Assembly: GCA_012523465.1 (NCBI GenBank)
Contig: JAAYIK010000028.1
Coordinates: 1 to 64,000, forward strand
DNA: 64,000 bases
Source: Lysobacteraceae bacterium
GTDB taxonomy: Bacteria > Pseudomonadota > Gammaproteobacteria > Nitrococcales > AK92
Reading direction: 5' to 3'
In this document: in pieces, positions 25,025 to 33,955 of the stretch
Layout of the letters: every line of letters begins with the position of its first letter
How positions within the stretch are numbered: position 1 is the stretch's first letter
Translations under genes and position numbers: made by a program
Notes under the pieces: model-generated
Databases searched by the model: none
Told to the model about the DNA's origin: nothing
The model's input: the letters and a program-made list of their open reading frames with translations, nothing else

Positions 25025-26251
25025 CTAGCCCAGCAGCAGCCGCTGCACCTCGGCAATTTCCTCGCGCGCCTCGTCAAGAATGGCGCGGCCGCTGTCGACA
25101 TCGAGCCGGTCCAGACCCAGCGCCGCATAGGCCGGTACCTCCCGCGGCGTGGGCAAGCCGCCCACGCCGGCAGCGGCGTGCAGCTGGGAGACGATGATCA
25201 GATCGCAGTAATCGCCCGCGCCCCCGTGCCGGCGCTGCCATTGGCGAGCGTGCAGCGCCATGGTCACCATGTCGTCAGGGAAATTCCAGCGCCGCAGGAT
25301 CATGGCGCCGATCTCGCCCCGGTAGGCATCGATGGTGGCCTCCAGCAGGCCGGGGTCGCGGACCAACTCGTCATACTCGTAGGCATTGGCCAGCATCGGA
25401 ACCACGCCGATGTCGTGCACCAGTCCGGCCAGCAGCGCCCGATCCGAAGAGAAGCCTGTCAGCCGCCGCCCCAGCCCCGCGGCGACGGCCGCCACCAGGG
25501 TGCTGCGCATCCACAGTTCCACCATGCGCTTGTTGAGCAGCGGGCTGCGGCTGCGGAATACCTGGCGCATGGTCACCGCCAGAACGATCTCGCGCACCCG
25601 CTCCAGGCCGAGGCGGGCAATGGCTGCGGTGAGGCTGTCAGCCGGGCGACTGCCGCCATACAGCGAGCTGTTGGCGACCTTGATCAATTGGGTGGCCACG
25701 GCCGGATCGGCTTGAATGATCTTGGCGACGTCGGCCGCGCTGGTGTCGACCTTGGCGACCGCCTCGCGCACCCGCACCGCGATGTCGGGCATGCTCGGCA
25801 GGCTCAGCCTCTCCTCCACCAGATCCTGGATCAGGCGATAGAACAACCGGCTGCCGGCCTCGCCCTCCTCGGCATCTATCGCTGTCACCTCGATCGCCGG
25901 CGGCCGCACCTGCTCCAAAAGGGACTGCAGCAAGGCGGTAGGGAAGCGCAACAGGCGGCAATCGGTCCCGGCGATGGCGGTCTCGTCATGGGGCTGGGAG
26001 AAGCCGAGCGGACAGTCGGCGATGGCGGCGTTGCCAGTGCCGACCAGGGTCCGGTTGGACAAGCCGCCGTCGGTCAGCAGCAGCGTGCCGGATATCAGGA
26101 AACGCGTCCAGGGATCCTGCTCTCCTTTGCGATAAACCACTGCGCGCGCCGGCACGTCCTCGTACTCGGCTTGCTCCAGCAGGGCTTGCAGCGCGGCCTG
26201 ATCGAGTTCCCGCAGCAGCGTCAGGTGTTCAAGAGCGGATACCGGGATCAT
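25025..26251 (-). CDS. cNMP-binding and HDOD two-domain signalling protein
   Basis: A 408-residue protein. Residues about 1-130 look like a cyclic-nucleotide-binding barrel (LRELDQAALQALL, VVYRKGEQDPW). Residues about 150-350 form an HDOD domain, with LPSMPDIAVRVREAV, ADPAVATQLIKVANSS and GLVHDIGVVPML; the last resembles an HD pair. HDOD proteins are regulatory hubs and usually lack catalytic activity. It is a single gene between fadD and an orphan binding protein. The role is unknown; motility, stress or second-messenger signalling are all possible. Confidence 0.85.
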   Translation of the reverse strand: MIPVSALEHLTLLRELDQAALQALLEQAEYEDVPARAVVYRKGEQDPWTRFLISGTLLLTDGGLSNRTLVGTGNAAIADCPLGFSQPHDETAIAGTDCRLLRFPTALLQSLLEQVRPPAIEVTAIDAEEGEAGSRLFYRLIQDLVEERLSLPSMPDIAVRVREAVAKVDTSAADVAKIIQADPAVATQLIKVANSSLYGGSRPADSLTAAIARLGLERVREIVLAVTMRQVFRSRSPLLNKRMVELWMRSTLVAAVAAGLGRRLTGFSSDRALLAGLVHDIGVVPMLANAYEYDELVRDPGLLEATIDAYRGEIGAMILRRWNFPDDMVTMALHARQWQRRHGGAGDYCDLIIVSQLHAAAGVGGLPTPREVPAYAALGLDRLDVDSGRAILDEAREEIAEVQRLLLG

Positions 26252-26337
26252 TCCGATGACGTCACGCGTTTTTGTTGGTCGTCTTGCAGGCTGAAAGTAT
26301 CACAGAGTCCCAGCAGGCGCAGCCGGCCAGGTCACAT

Positions 26338-27513
26338 CTAGGGCAGGTTCCGGATCGGCAGCTCGATCTCCTGCCACCCGATCTCTCGCACCAGCTCCAG
26401 CTCCGGCGTCCGCTCCGGGCTCGGCCGCAGCCGGACGTGGTACATCGGCTGCAGCGCCTGGTGGTCCTCCGGCCGCATCACCAGCCGCCCCTTGGGTGAA
26501 TCAAAGCTCAGCCCTTCCATGGCCTCGATCAGCGCTTCGGTATCGGTGGAGCCGGCACGCTCGAGAGCGGAGACGATGAATAGCGCCTGCGCCATGCCCT
26601 GCGCCACCAACGCGCTGGGCGGGCTGTTGAAGCGCCGGAAATGCTGGGTCACCAACCAGTCGTTGACGGGATTGGCCGGGCCGCGGTAGTGGTAGTCGAT
26701 CGCGCTTTCCACCGCCGGCAAGCGCCGCAGCAGCTCGGCCGGCAGCGCGATGCTGCCGCCCAGCGTGAGCTTGATGCCGGGATAGGCCTGCGCCGATTCC
26801 GGCAGGCTAGCGAACGGGTGTCCGCCGCCGGCCCAGATGGCGAAAATGTACTTGTCCGCGCAGGCGCCGCGATCGACCAGCGCCTCCAACAGGCGCCGCA
26901 TGGCGCCTTCGGCGCTGTTGTCGCCGGCAGCGCCGTATTCCTCGCGATAGACGACCGCACCGCGCCGGTTGGCGGCCTGCCGGTACACCGCCAGGCCGTC
27001 GCGACCAAAGGCGTAGTCCTGGGCGATGGCGGCAATACAGACGCCGGGGCGGGCGGCGACGACGGCGTTGGCGATCAGCTCCTGCGACCAGCTCCGCCCC
27101 ACGCGGAACACGTAGCGATTCCAGGCCGAGCTGGTAACGGCATCGGCGGCGCTCTCGGCGATCAGAATGCGCCGGAAATCCTCCGCGACCGCCACCGCGC
27201 CCAGCACCGCCGCCGCGGCCAGCGGCCCGACTGCCAGCACCGCTCCGTCTCCCGCATACGCCTCGGCCAGCAGGCTGCGCACCTGGTCCGGACGCGAGCG
27301 GCTATCCTTTCCGATCAGCTCCAGCGGCCGCCCCAGCACCTGCCAGGTCCCTTCGGTGGCGTACTCGAACCCCAGCTGCATCCCCAGTTGCAGCTGCCGG
27401 CCATGCTCTGCCAGCGCGCCCGTGGCATCGTAGACGTGCGCAATCCGTATGGGCTCGGCTGCCGCCGCCACCCCGCTTGCCAACGCCAAAATCAGCAGGA
27501 TCCTGTCAAGCAC
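26338..27513 (-). CDS. Periplasmic branched-chain amino acid-type substrate-binding protein, orphan
   Basis: A 391-residue member of the Leu/Ile/Val-binding family (Peripla_BP_6). A signal peptide (LDRILLILALASGVAAAA) precedes IRIAHVYDATGALAEHGRQL, which resembles the ligand-binding opening of this family. The GTG at 27513 is chosen since GAGG lies 7 nt upstream and the signal peptide starts there; an ATG at 27543 is possible. No permease or ATPase genes are adjacent, so it may deliver ligand to a distant transporter or act as a receptor. Ligand is unknown. Confidence 0.82.
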   Translation of the reverse strand: MLDRILLILALASGVAAAAEPIRIAHVYDATGALAEHGRQLQLGMQLGFEYATEGTWQVLGRPLELIGKDSRSRPDQVRSLLAEAYAGDGAVLAVGPLAAAAVLGAVAVAEDFRRILIAESAADAVTSSAWNRYVFRVGRSWSQELIANAVVAARPGVCIAAIAQDYAFGRDGLAVYRQAANRRGAVVYREEYGAAGDNSAEGAMRRLLEALVDRGACADKYIFAIWAGGGHPFASLPESAQAYPGIKLTLGGSIALPAELLRRLPAVESAIDYHYRGPANPVNDWLVTQHFRRFNSPPSALVAQGMAQALFIVSALERAGSTDTEALIEAMEGLSFDSPKGRLVMRPEDHQALQPMYHVRLRPSPERTPELELVREIGWQEIELPIRNLP

Positions 27514-27630
27514 TCCGCCGCCTCGCCCGTTCGCTTCGCTCATCCCCCGCCAGGGCACCGGATCCGCGCCTCGAAGGCCCCTCCCATGCTAAGCTTGCCA
27601 GCCATACTGGCCAGAGGTTAAGAGGCAGTT

Positions 27631-28374
27631 ATGGCAGGACACAGTAAGTGGGCAAACATCCAGCATCGGAAAAAAGCCCAGGATGCGAAACGCGGTAAGA
27701 TTTTCACCAAGCTCATTCGTGAAGTCACCGTCGCCGCCCGCCTCGGCGGTCCAGACCCGGCCAGCAACCCGCGGTTGCGGCTGGCCATGGACCGCGCGTT
27801 CGCGGCCAACATGCCCAAGGATACGCTGGAACGGGCTATCAAGCGCGGCGCTGGCCTAGACGAAAACGTCAACTACGAGCAGGTGCGCTATGAGGGCTAT
27901 GGTCCCGGCGGCTCGGCCATCATGGTCGACTGCATGACCGACAACCGCAACCGCACGGTGGCCGAAGTGCGCCATGCCTTCAACAAGCACGGCGGCAACC
28001 TGGGCACCGACGGCTGCGTCGCCTATCTGTTTAAGGAAGCCGGTATCCTGACCTACGCCCCCGGCAGCGACGAGGACGCCATCATGGAAGTGGCACTAGA
28101 AGCCGGCGCAGAGGACATCATCAACAACGATGACGGCTCTCTGGAGGTGATCACCACTCCCGAGAGCTACCAGCAGGTCAAGTCCGCGCTGGAATCCGCC
28201 GGCTTGGTGCCGGCCGATGCCGACGTCACCATGCGGCCGGAGACCACGGTGGCGATCGCCGGCGAGGACGCCGTCGCCACCCTCAAGCTGCTGGAGATGC
28301 TGGAAGACCTGGATGACGTCCAGAACGTCTACACCAATGCCGAGATCGATCAGGAAGCCTATGCCGCGAGCTGA
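27631..28374 (+). CDS. yebC: YebC/PmpR-family protein (TACO1-like)
   Basis: A 247-residue protein with the family N-terminus [20 protein letters not shown] and the block [11 protein letters not shown]. These proteins have been linked to transcription regulation and, more recently, to translation of difficult sequences. GAGG lies 9 nt before the ATG. It stands directly upstream of ruvC, the conserved gammaproteobacterial order. Confidence 0.96.
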   Translation: MAGHSKWANIQHRKKAQDAKRGKIFTKLIREVTVAARLGGPDPASNPRLRLAMDRAFAANMPKDTLERAIKRGAGLDENVNYEQVRYEGYGPGGSAIMVDCMTDNRNRTVAEVRHAFNKHGGNLGTDGCVAYLFKEAGILTYAPGSDEDAIMEVALEAGAEDIINNDDGSLEVITTPESYQQVKSALESAGLVPADADVTMRPETTVAIAGEDAVATLKLLEMLEDLDDVQNVYTNAEIDQEAYAAS

Positions 28375-28413
28375 CCGGGGCGTGCTCGCGGCGCTGACCT
28401 GGCGGAGCGGCTG

Positions 28414-28920
28414 ATGGCGCGCATCCTTGGCATAGATCCGGGCTCGCGGATCACCGGCTACGGCGTAATCGACTGCGAGGGCTCGACGCTGCGGCACGTC
28501 GCCCATGGCACCATCCGCACTGCGGATGGGCCATTCCCGCTGCGGCTGCGCAGCATCTTCGAGCAGTTGTCGCAAGTCCTCGACGAGCACCGCCCGGACG
28601 CCGTCGCGGTCGAGCAGGTCTTCGTCAACCGCAATGCTGACTCCGCCCTCAAGCTAGGCCAAGCCCGCGGAGCGGCCATCTGTGCCGTCGTGGTCCGCGA
28701 CTTGACGGTGGCCGAATACGCGCCCACCGAGATCAAGCAGGCCGTGGTCGGAACCGGCAGAGCCAGCAAGGAGCAAGTTCAGTTCATGGTGCGCACGCTG
28801 CTGAAGCTCGGCAGCCTGGTGCAGCCGGATGCCGCCGATGCGCTGGCGGTCGCCCTGTGCCACCACCAGCACCAGCCGCTGCGGCAGCGCCTGGCGCGGC
28901 TGCGGGGGTGCAAGGCATGA
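28414..28920 (+). CDS. ruvC: Holliday junction resolvase RuvC
   Basis: A 168-residue endonuclease that cuts Holliday junctions. The first catalytic aspartate is in [13 protein letters not shown]. Others are the glutamate in [11 protein letters not shown] and the C-terminal aspartates in [14 protein letters not shown]. It overlaps ruvA by ATGA (28917-28920) and follows yebC by 39 nt. Confidence 0.97.
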   Translation: MARILGIDPGSRITGYGVIDCEGSTLRHVAHGTIRTADGPFPLRLRSIFEQLSQVLDEHRPDAVAVEQVFVNRNADSALKLGQARGAAICAVVVRDLTVAEYAPTEIKQAVVGTGRASKEQVQFMVRTLLKLGSLVQPDAADALAVALCHHQHQPLRQRLARLRGCKA

Positions 28921-29516
28921 TCGGGCGTCTGTGGGGCATCCTCGTTGAGAAGCGGCCCCCTTGGTTGCTGATCGACGTCAACGGTGTCGGCTACGAGGTG
29001 GAAGCGCCGATGTCGACCTTCTACGACTTGCCGGCGATCGGCGACAAGGTGACACTTTATACCCACCTTGCGGTCAAAGACGATGCCCACAATCTGTACG
29101 GCTTTGCCACCGAGCAGGAACGCGCGCTGTTTCGCAGCCTGATCCGGGTCAGCGGGATAGGCCCGCGCATCGCTCTGGGAATCCTATCAGGGATCAGGCC
29201 GGAAGATTTCGTGCGCTGCATCGAGCAGCAGGACATCGCCACCCTCACCCGGCTGCCCGGCATCGGCAAGAAAACCGCAGAACGGCTGCTGCTGGAGCTG
29301 GGGGATCGGGTCGTGACGCTGACCGGCTTGCCGCCGGCCACGCCCGGGACCGCGCCGGCGGCCGTTGCCGGCGACCCGCTGGCAGAGGCCGTCAGCGCGC
29401 TGATCGCGCTGGGCTACAAGCCTGCCGAATCGGCGCGTCTGATCCAGGGCATCAGCGCAGAAGGCAAGACCACCGAGCAAATCATCCGCCTTGCCCTGCA
29501 GAAGGCGGTCCGGTAG
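28917..29516 (+). CDS. ruvA: Holliday junction branch migration protein RuvA
   Basis: A 199-residue protein that binds four-way junctions and recruits RuvB. It starts [20 protein letters not shown], the usual RuvA opening. Helix-hairpin-helix motifs ([25 protein letters not shown]) and a flexible linker lead to a C-terminal RuvB-binding domain ([16 protein letters not shown]). The start at 28917 gives normal length and overlaps ruvC. Confidence 0.97.
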   Translation: MIGRLWGILVEKRPPWLLIDVNGVGYEVEAPMSTFYDLPAIGDKVTLYTHLAVKDDAHNLYGFATEQERALFRSLIRVSGIGPRIALGILSGIRPEDFVRCIEQQDIATLTRLPGIGKKTAERLLLELGDRVVTLTGLPPATPGTAPAAVAGDPLAEAVSALIALGYKPAESARLIQGISAEGKTTEQIIRLALQKAVR

Positions 29517-29524
29517 CGGAAACC

Positions 29525-30568
29525 ATGCAAGACAGCGATCGTCTGATCACCGCCCACGCGCTTCCTGACGACGAGGCATTGGACCATGCCATCCGCCCCA
29601 AGACGCTGGCGGAGTACATCGGCCAGCCGGCAGTCCGGGAGCAGATGGAGATCTTCATCCATGCCGCCCGCAAGCGGCGGGAAGCGTTGGATCATGTGCT
29701 GATCTTCGGCCCTCCCGGGCTGGGCAAAACTACCCTGGCTCACATCATCGCCAACGAGCTGGGCGTCAACCTGCGCCAGACCTCGGGCCCGGTGCTCGAC
29801 AAGCCGGGCGACCTGGCCGCCATCCTGACCAACCTCGAGCCCTACGACGTCCTCTTCGTCGACGAGATCCACCGCCTCAGCCCCGTGGTGGAGGAGGTGC
29901 TGTATCCGGCGATGGAAGATTACAGCATCGACATCGTCATCGGCGAAGGCCCCGCGGCCCGCTCCATCAAGCTGGACCTGCCGCCCTTTACCCTGGTAGG
30001 CGCGACCACCCGGGCCGGGCTGCTGACAGCGCCGCTGCGCGATCGCTTCGGCATCGTCCAGCGGCTGGAGTACTACTCCGTCGAGGACCTGACCACCATT
30101 GTCCAGCGTTCGGCCCGGCTGCTGGGCGTCGACACCACGCCGGCAGGCGCGGCCGAGCTGGCGCGACGCGCTCGCGGCACGCCCCGCATCGCCAACCGGC
30201 TGCTGCGGCGCGTGCGCGACTACGCCGAAGTGCGCGCCGACGGCCGCATCACAGAGCAGGTCGCCAAGCAGGCCATGGACCTGTTCAACGTCGACGTGAA
30301 CGGCTTCGACGACCAGGATCGCCGCCTGCTGCTGACCATCATCGAAAAATTCGACGGCGGACCGGTCGGCCTCGACAACCTGGCGGCCGCTATCGGCGAG
30401 GACCGCGGCACTATCGAGGAAGTACTGGAGCCCTATTTGATCCAGCAGGGCTACATCATGCGCACGCCGCGCGGCCGGGTAGCGACCCGCAACACGTATT
30501 TGCATTTCGGCCTCGATTTTCCCGCCGGGGGGGCGGCCCGGGATCTGTTCGACCCGCCGTCGGAGTAA
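29525..30568 (+). CDS. ruvB: Holliday junction ATP-dependent helicase RuvB
   Basis: A 347-residue AAA+ motor that drives branch migration with RuvA. It has Walker [13 protein letters not shown], Walker [10 protein letters not shown], sensor 1 GATTRAG, the arginine finger region LRDRFG and a C-terminal winged helix ([13 protein letters not shown]). It begins 8 nt after ruvA. In many relatives ybgC-tol follows directly; here the glrK system comes next. Confidence 0.97.
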   Translation: MQDSDRLITAHALPDDEALDHAIRPKTLAEYIGQPAVREQMEIFIHAARKRREALDHVLIFGPPGLGKTTLAHIIANELGVNLRQTSGPVLDKPGDLAAILTNLEPYDVLFVDEIHRLSPVVEEVLYPAMEDYSIDIVIGEGPAARSIKLDLPPFTLVGATTRAGLLTAPLRDRFGIVQRLEYYSVEDLTTIVQRSARLLGVDTTPAGAAELARRARGTPRIANRLLRRVRDYAEVRADGRITEQVAKQAMDLFNVDVNGFDDQDRRLLLTIIEKFDGGPVGLDNLAAAIGEDRGTIEEVLEPYLIQQGYIMRTPRGRVATRNTYLHFGLDFPAGGAARDLFDPPSE

Positions 30569-30616
30569 TCCGCCCATGTCTCCGCGGCTGCTGCAACGGC
30601 TTCGAAGGTAAGCGCC

Positions 30617-32059
30617 CTGTACCAGCCCAAGACGACATTACGGCTGATTCTCTACGGCTTCGGCTTCGTCACACTGCCGCTGGTGATCGCGCTTGCGCTG
30701 GCGGTGCTCTACATTGATCGCCTGGTCGACCAAAGCCAGAACGCCGTCTACCAGGCGGTCGAGGCCACTCGCGGCAGCCGCCTGTTGATCAGCCAGCTCA
30801 ACGCCATGGAGCGCTATGCGCGACAGTACTTGGTGCTGCGCGATGCCGCCCTGCTGGAGGCCTACCAGACCTCACGCGAGGACTTCCAGGCAACCTCGCG
30901 GCAATTGCTGGCGCTGACCCGCGGCAGCGAGCAGGAGCGGCAGGTAGCGACCCTCATCGCGACCGAGCAGAAACTGTTCGAGCGCTTCAGCAAAAGCGAC
31001 CTGCAAGCGGCAGACGCCGACCAGCTGCTTGCCGACGGCTTCGGCGATCTGGCCGAGCAGGCGCGCGGCATCCTCAACGTCAGCAGTCGCCTCATCGACC
31101 ACCAGGTGGAAATCCTGAGCCGGACCGCCAGTGAAGCCCAGCGCGTGCTATTCGGCCTGGCCTTTGCGCTGGTGCCCTTGACGCTGCTCTCGGTGGCGGG
31201 TTTCACCACCCTGATCGCCCAACCCATCCGCCAGGTGGTCCACGCCATCCGCCGCCTCGGCAGCGGCAACTTCGACGATCCCATCAGCGTCTCCGGCCCC
31301 AAGGACCTGCAGCATCTGGGCCACCAGCTCGACTGGCTGCGGCAGCGGCTGAGCGACCTGGAGCAGCAAAAGGCGAAATTCCTGCAGCACATCTCGCACG
31401 AACTCAAAACGCCGCTAACCGCCATCCGCGAGAGCGTCGATCTGATCGCCGACGGCGTGGTCGGCCCGCTCAACGAGCAGCAGCAAGAAATCGCCGGCAT
31501 CCTCGAGTCCAACGCCCGTCAGCTGCAAGGCCTGATCGAGGATTTGCTCGACTTCGGCACCGCTCAGAGCCACACCCCGCCGCTTTATCTGACCCGGGTG
31601 CCGCTGAAGCCGTTGGTCAACGGCATCGTCAAGAACCACAAGCCCACCCTGCTGAGCAAGCAAATCTCGCTGGAGAGCCGGCTGGCCGACGTTAGCCTGC
31701 TGGGCGACCGGGACAAGCTGGCGACGGTGGTCGACAATCTGCTGTCGAATGCCATCAAGTTCACCCCCGTCGGCGGCCGGATAGAGATAGACTTAAAGAA
31801 GGAAAACGGCCAGGCGATCCTCGAAGTAACCGACTCCGGCCCCGGGATAGAGCGCGACGAATGGGAGCGGGTGTTCGAAGCCTTCTACCAGGGACGGCGC
31901 CGGCCGACGGGTTACGTCAAAGGCTCCGGTCTCGGGCTGTCCATCGCGCGCGAGTACGTGCTCGCCCATCAGGGCACCATCGCCGTGGTCGCGCATGATG
32001 GCCCTGGCGCCCGCCTGCGCGTCAGCCTACCGCTGGAGCTGGGACGGGAAGAACCATGA
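30617..32059 (+). CDS. glrK: GlrK/QseE-like sensor histidine kinase
   Basis: A membrane histidine kinase of about 480 residues. It has an N-terminal TM helix, a helical periplasmic sensor domain, a second TM near residue 175, HAMP, a phospho-accepting histidine in HISHELKTPLTA, and ATPase boxes DNLLSNAIKF, DSGPGI and GSGLGLS. No ATG or TTG lies in frame after the upstream stop at 30566-30568. The first GTG (30683) would cut the first TM helix. CTG at 30617, 8 nt after GAAGG, gives a sensible N-terminus (YQPKTTLRLILYG), so a non-AUG start is proposed. It is followed by the qseG-like and glrR genes, as in E. coli. Confidence 0.88.
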   Translation: MYQPKTTLRLILYGFGFVTLPLVIALALAVLYIDRLVDQSQNAVYQAVEATRGSRLLISQLNAMERYARQYLVLRDAALLEAYQTSREDFQATSRQLLALTRGSEQERQVATLIATEQKLFERFSKSDLQAADADQLLADGFGDLAEQARGILNVSSRLIDHQVEILSRTASEAQRVLFGLAFALVPLTLLSVAGFTTLIAQPIRQVVHAIRRLGSGNFDDPISVSGPKDLQHLGHQLDWLRQRLSDLEQQKAKFLQHISHELKTPLTAIRESVDLIADGVVGPLNEQQQEIAGILESNARQLQGLIEDLLDFGTAQSHTPPLYLTRVPLKPLVNGIVKNHKPTLLSKQISLESRLADVSLLGDRDKLATVVDNLLSNAIKFTPVGGRIEIDLKKENGQAILEVTDSGPGIERDEWERVFEAFYQGRRRPTGYVKGSGLGLSIAREYVLAHQGTIAVVAHDGPGARLRVSLPLELGREEP

Positions 32060-32583
32060 GACAGTTTTTACCGCGTCTGCTCGGGTGCGCCTCCATTCTG
32101 CTGCTGGCCGCCTGTGCGGCCCCCTCGGGCTGGCCGCCGGCGCAACCGGCCCAGCCGCTTCCGGCGCAGGACCGGGCCCTGCTTGAGCTGCTGGGCTATT
32201 ACCAGGCCCTGGGTAACCGCTCCCTGGATGCGCTGGAGTCGGAGCGCCGTTTCCAGCAGGCGGCGCTGATCGCCGACCGCTGCAGCCAGTCGCGCATGCG
32301 GCTGGGATTGGTGCTGCTGAGGCTGCAGGAAGCCGGCGACTTGAACGAGCATGACGAGGAAGTCATGTATCCTTGTCTCCATGACAGCGGCGACGGCAGC
32401 GGCGTCCATCTGTTGGCCCAGCTCGTCCACCAGCAGTTGCAGGCACACGCCCGCAGCCGGATGCTGCAGCGGGATACGTCACGGACTCTGGAAGCCCTGA
32501 TGAAGGACAATCAGGAACTTCGGCGGCAGGTCGATGGCCTCAAAGCCATAGAACGCAGTCTGCAGAACCGCCATCGTGAATAA
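32056..32583 (+). CDS. QseG-like lipoprotein between glrK and glrR
   Basis: A 175-residue lipoprotein: MRQFLPRLLGCASILLLAAC gives the signal and lipobox. The rest is helical, with cysteines in IADRCSQS and MYPCLHD and a C-terminal coiled coil (TLEALMKDNQELRRQVDGL). It overlaps glrK by ATGA. In E. coli the gene at this place, qseG (yfhG), encodes an outer membrane lipoprotein that modulates the kinase. Low sequence conservation makes position the main evidence. Confidence 0.8.
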   Translation: MRQFLPRLLGCASILLLAACAAPSGWPPAQPAQPLPAQDRALLELLGYYQALGNRSLDALESERRFQQAALIADRCSQSRMRLGLVLLRLQEAGDLNEHDEEVMYPCLHDSGDGSGVHLLAQLVHQQLQAHARSRMLQRDTSRTLEALMKDNQELRRQVDGLKAIERSLQNRHRE

Positions 32584-32593
32584 GGACACAGCC

Positions 32594-33952
32594 GTGGAAC
32601 AAACCGCCCGAATCCTCGTCGTCGACGACGATCCGCATCTGCTGCGCCTGCTCTCGATCCGCCTGCAAACCGCCGGCTTCGAGCCGGTGACCGCAGAGAG
32701 CGCCGAAGCGGCGCTGGCCAAGCTGCCGGCCGTGCGGCCGTCGCTGATCATTACTGACTTGCGCATGGACGGCATGAACGGCATGGCGCTGTTCGAGACC
32801 GTGCGCAGCCGCTATCCGCTGCTGCCGGTCATCATCCTCACCGCGCACGGTTCCATCCCGGAAGCGGTGGAGGCAACTAAGCGCGGCGTGTTCGGCTTCC
32901 TGACCAAGCCGTTCGACAGCCAGATCCTGCTGGAGCAGGTACGCAGCGCGCTGGCCGTCTCCGGCGGCGTGGCGATCGACGAAGCGGAACAGAACGACGA
33001 CTGGCGCGCCCATATCCTGACCCGCAGCCCGCTGATGGAGGACGTCCTCAGCCGCGCCCGCATGGTGGCCGCCAGCGAAGCCAGCGTGTTCATCCACGGC
33101 GAATCCGGCACCGGCAAAGAGCTGCTAGCCCAGGCCATCCACAAAGCCAGCCCACGCGCCGACCAGCCTTTCGTGGCGGTCAACTGCGGCGCCATCCCGG
33201 AGGCGTTGCTGGAGTCGGAGCTGTTCGGCCACAAGAAGGGCGCCTTCACCGGCGCCACCAAGGACCATGACGGCCTGTTCCTGTCGGCCGATGGCGGCAC
33301 CCTGTTCCTGGACGAAATCGGCGACATGCCACTGTCGCTGCAAGTCAAGCTGCTGCGCGTGCTGCAGGAACGCATGGTGCGCCCGGTCGGTTCGACGCGG
33401 GCCATCCCGGTGGACGTGCGCATCATCTCCGCCACCCATCGCGACCTGACCGAAGAGATGATGGCCGGGCGCTTCCGGGAAGACCTCTATTACCGTCTCA
33501 ACGTGGTCACGCTGGAGCTGCCGCCTCTGAGCGCGCGGCGGGAGGACATCCCGCTGCTGGCCAATCACTTCCTGTGTCAAATGGCGGAGAAATACGACAA
33601 GCCGCTCAGCGGCTTCGCCAGCGAGGCCATGGAGCGTCTGGTCAGCGCCCCCTGGCCCGGCAACGTGCGCCAGCTCTACAACCTGGTTGAGCAGGTCGCC
33701 ATCCTGTCCACCACGCCGGTGGTACCGGAAGCGCTTGTGCAAAAGGCACTGCGCGACGACAGCACCGATCTACCGCCGTTCGCCGACGCCCGCCGCGACT
33801 TCGAGCGCGACTACCTGGTGAAGCTGCTGCAGATCACCGAGGGCAACGTCAGCAAGGCCGCCCGGCTGGCCAAGCGCAACCGTACCGAGTTCTACAAGCT
33901 GCTCAACCGCCACGACATCAACCCGGCGGTATTCAAACAGATGCAAAGCTAG
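32594..33952 (+). CDS. glrR: GlrR/QseF-like sigma-54-dependent response regulator
   Basis: A 452-residue NtrC-type activator. The receiver domain has ILVVDDD and the phospho-aspartate in IITDLRMDGM. The AAA+ domain has Walker A GESGTGKE and the sigma-54 contact loop GAFTGA. A Fis-type helix-turn-helix is at the C-terminus (GNVSKAARLAKRNRTEFYK). The GTG at 32594 follows AAGGA by 7 nt; a GTG at 32576 is less likely. In E. coli GlrR activates sigma-54 promoters of glmY and rpoE through TGTC-N10-GACA sites. A sigma-54 promoter lies at 40573-40589 in this window. Confidence 0.95.
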   Translation: MEQTARILVVDDDPHLLRLLSIRLQTAGFEPVTAESAEAALAKLPAVRPSLIITDLRMDGMNGMALFETVRSRYPLLPVIILTAHGSIPEAVEATKRGVFGFLTKPFDSQILLEQVRSALAVSGGVAIDEAEQNDDWRAHILTRSPLMEDVLSRARMVAASEASVFIHGESGTGKELLAQAIHKASPRADQPFVAVNCGAIPEALLESELFGHKKGAFTGATKDHDGLFLSADGGTLFLDEIGDMPLSLQVKLLRVLQERMVRPVGSTRAIPVDVRIISATHRDLTEEMMAGRFREDLYYRLNVVTLELPPLSARREDIPLLANHFLCQMAEKYDKPLSGFASEAMERLVSAPWPGNVRQLYNLVEQVAILSTTPVVPEALVQKALRDDSTDLPPFADARRDFERDYLVKLLQITEGNVSKAARLAKRNRTEFYKLLNRHDINPAVFKQMQS

Positions 33953-33955
33953 GGG

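Noticed and set aside
30576-30608. A 10-codon ORF after ruvB (ATG at 30576) as a leader peptide for glrK
   Set aside because: Too short, no ribosome site and no attenuator-like structure; it could couple translation to the CTG start but there is no real support.
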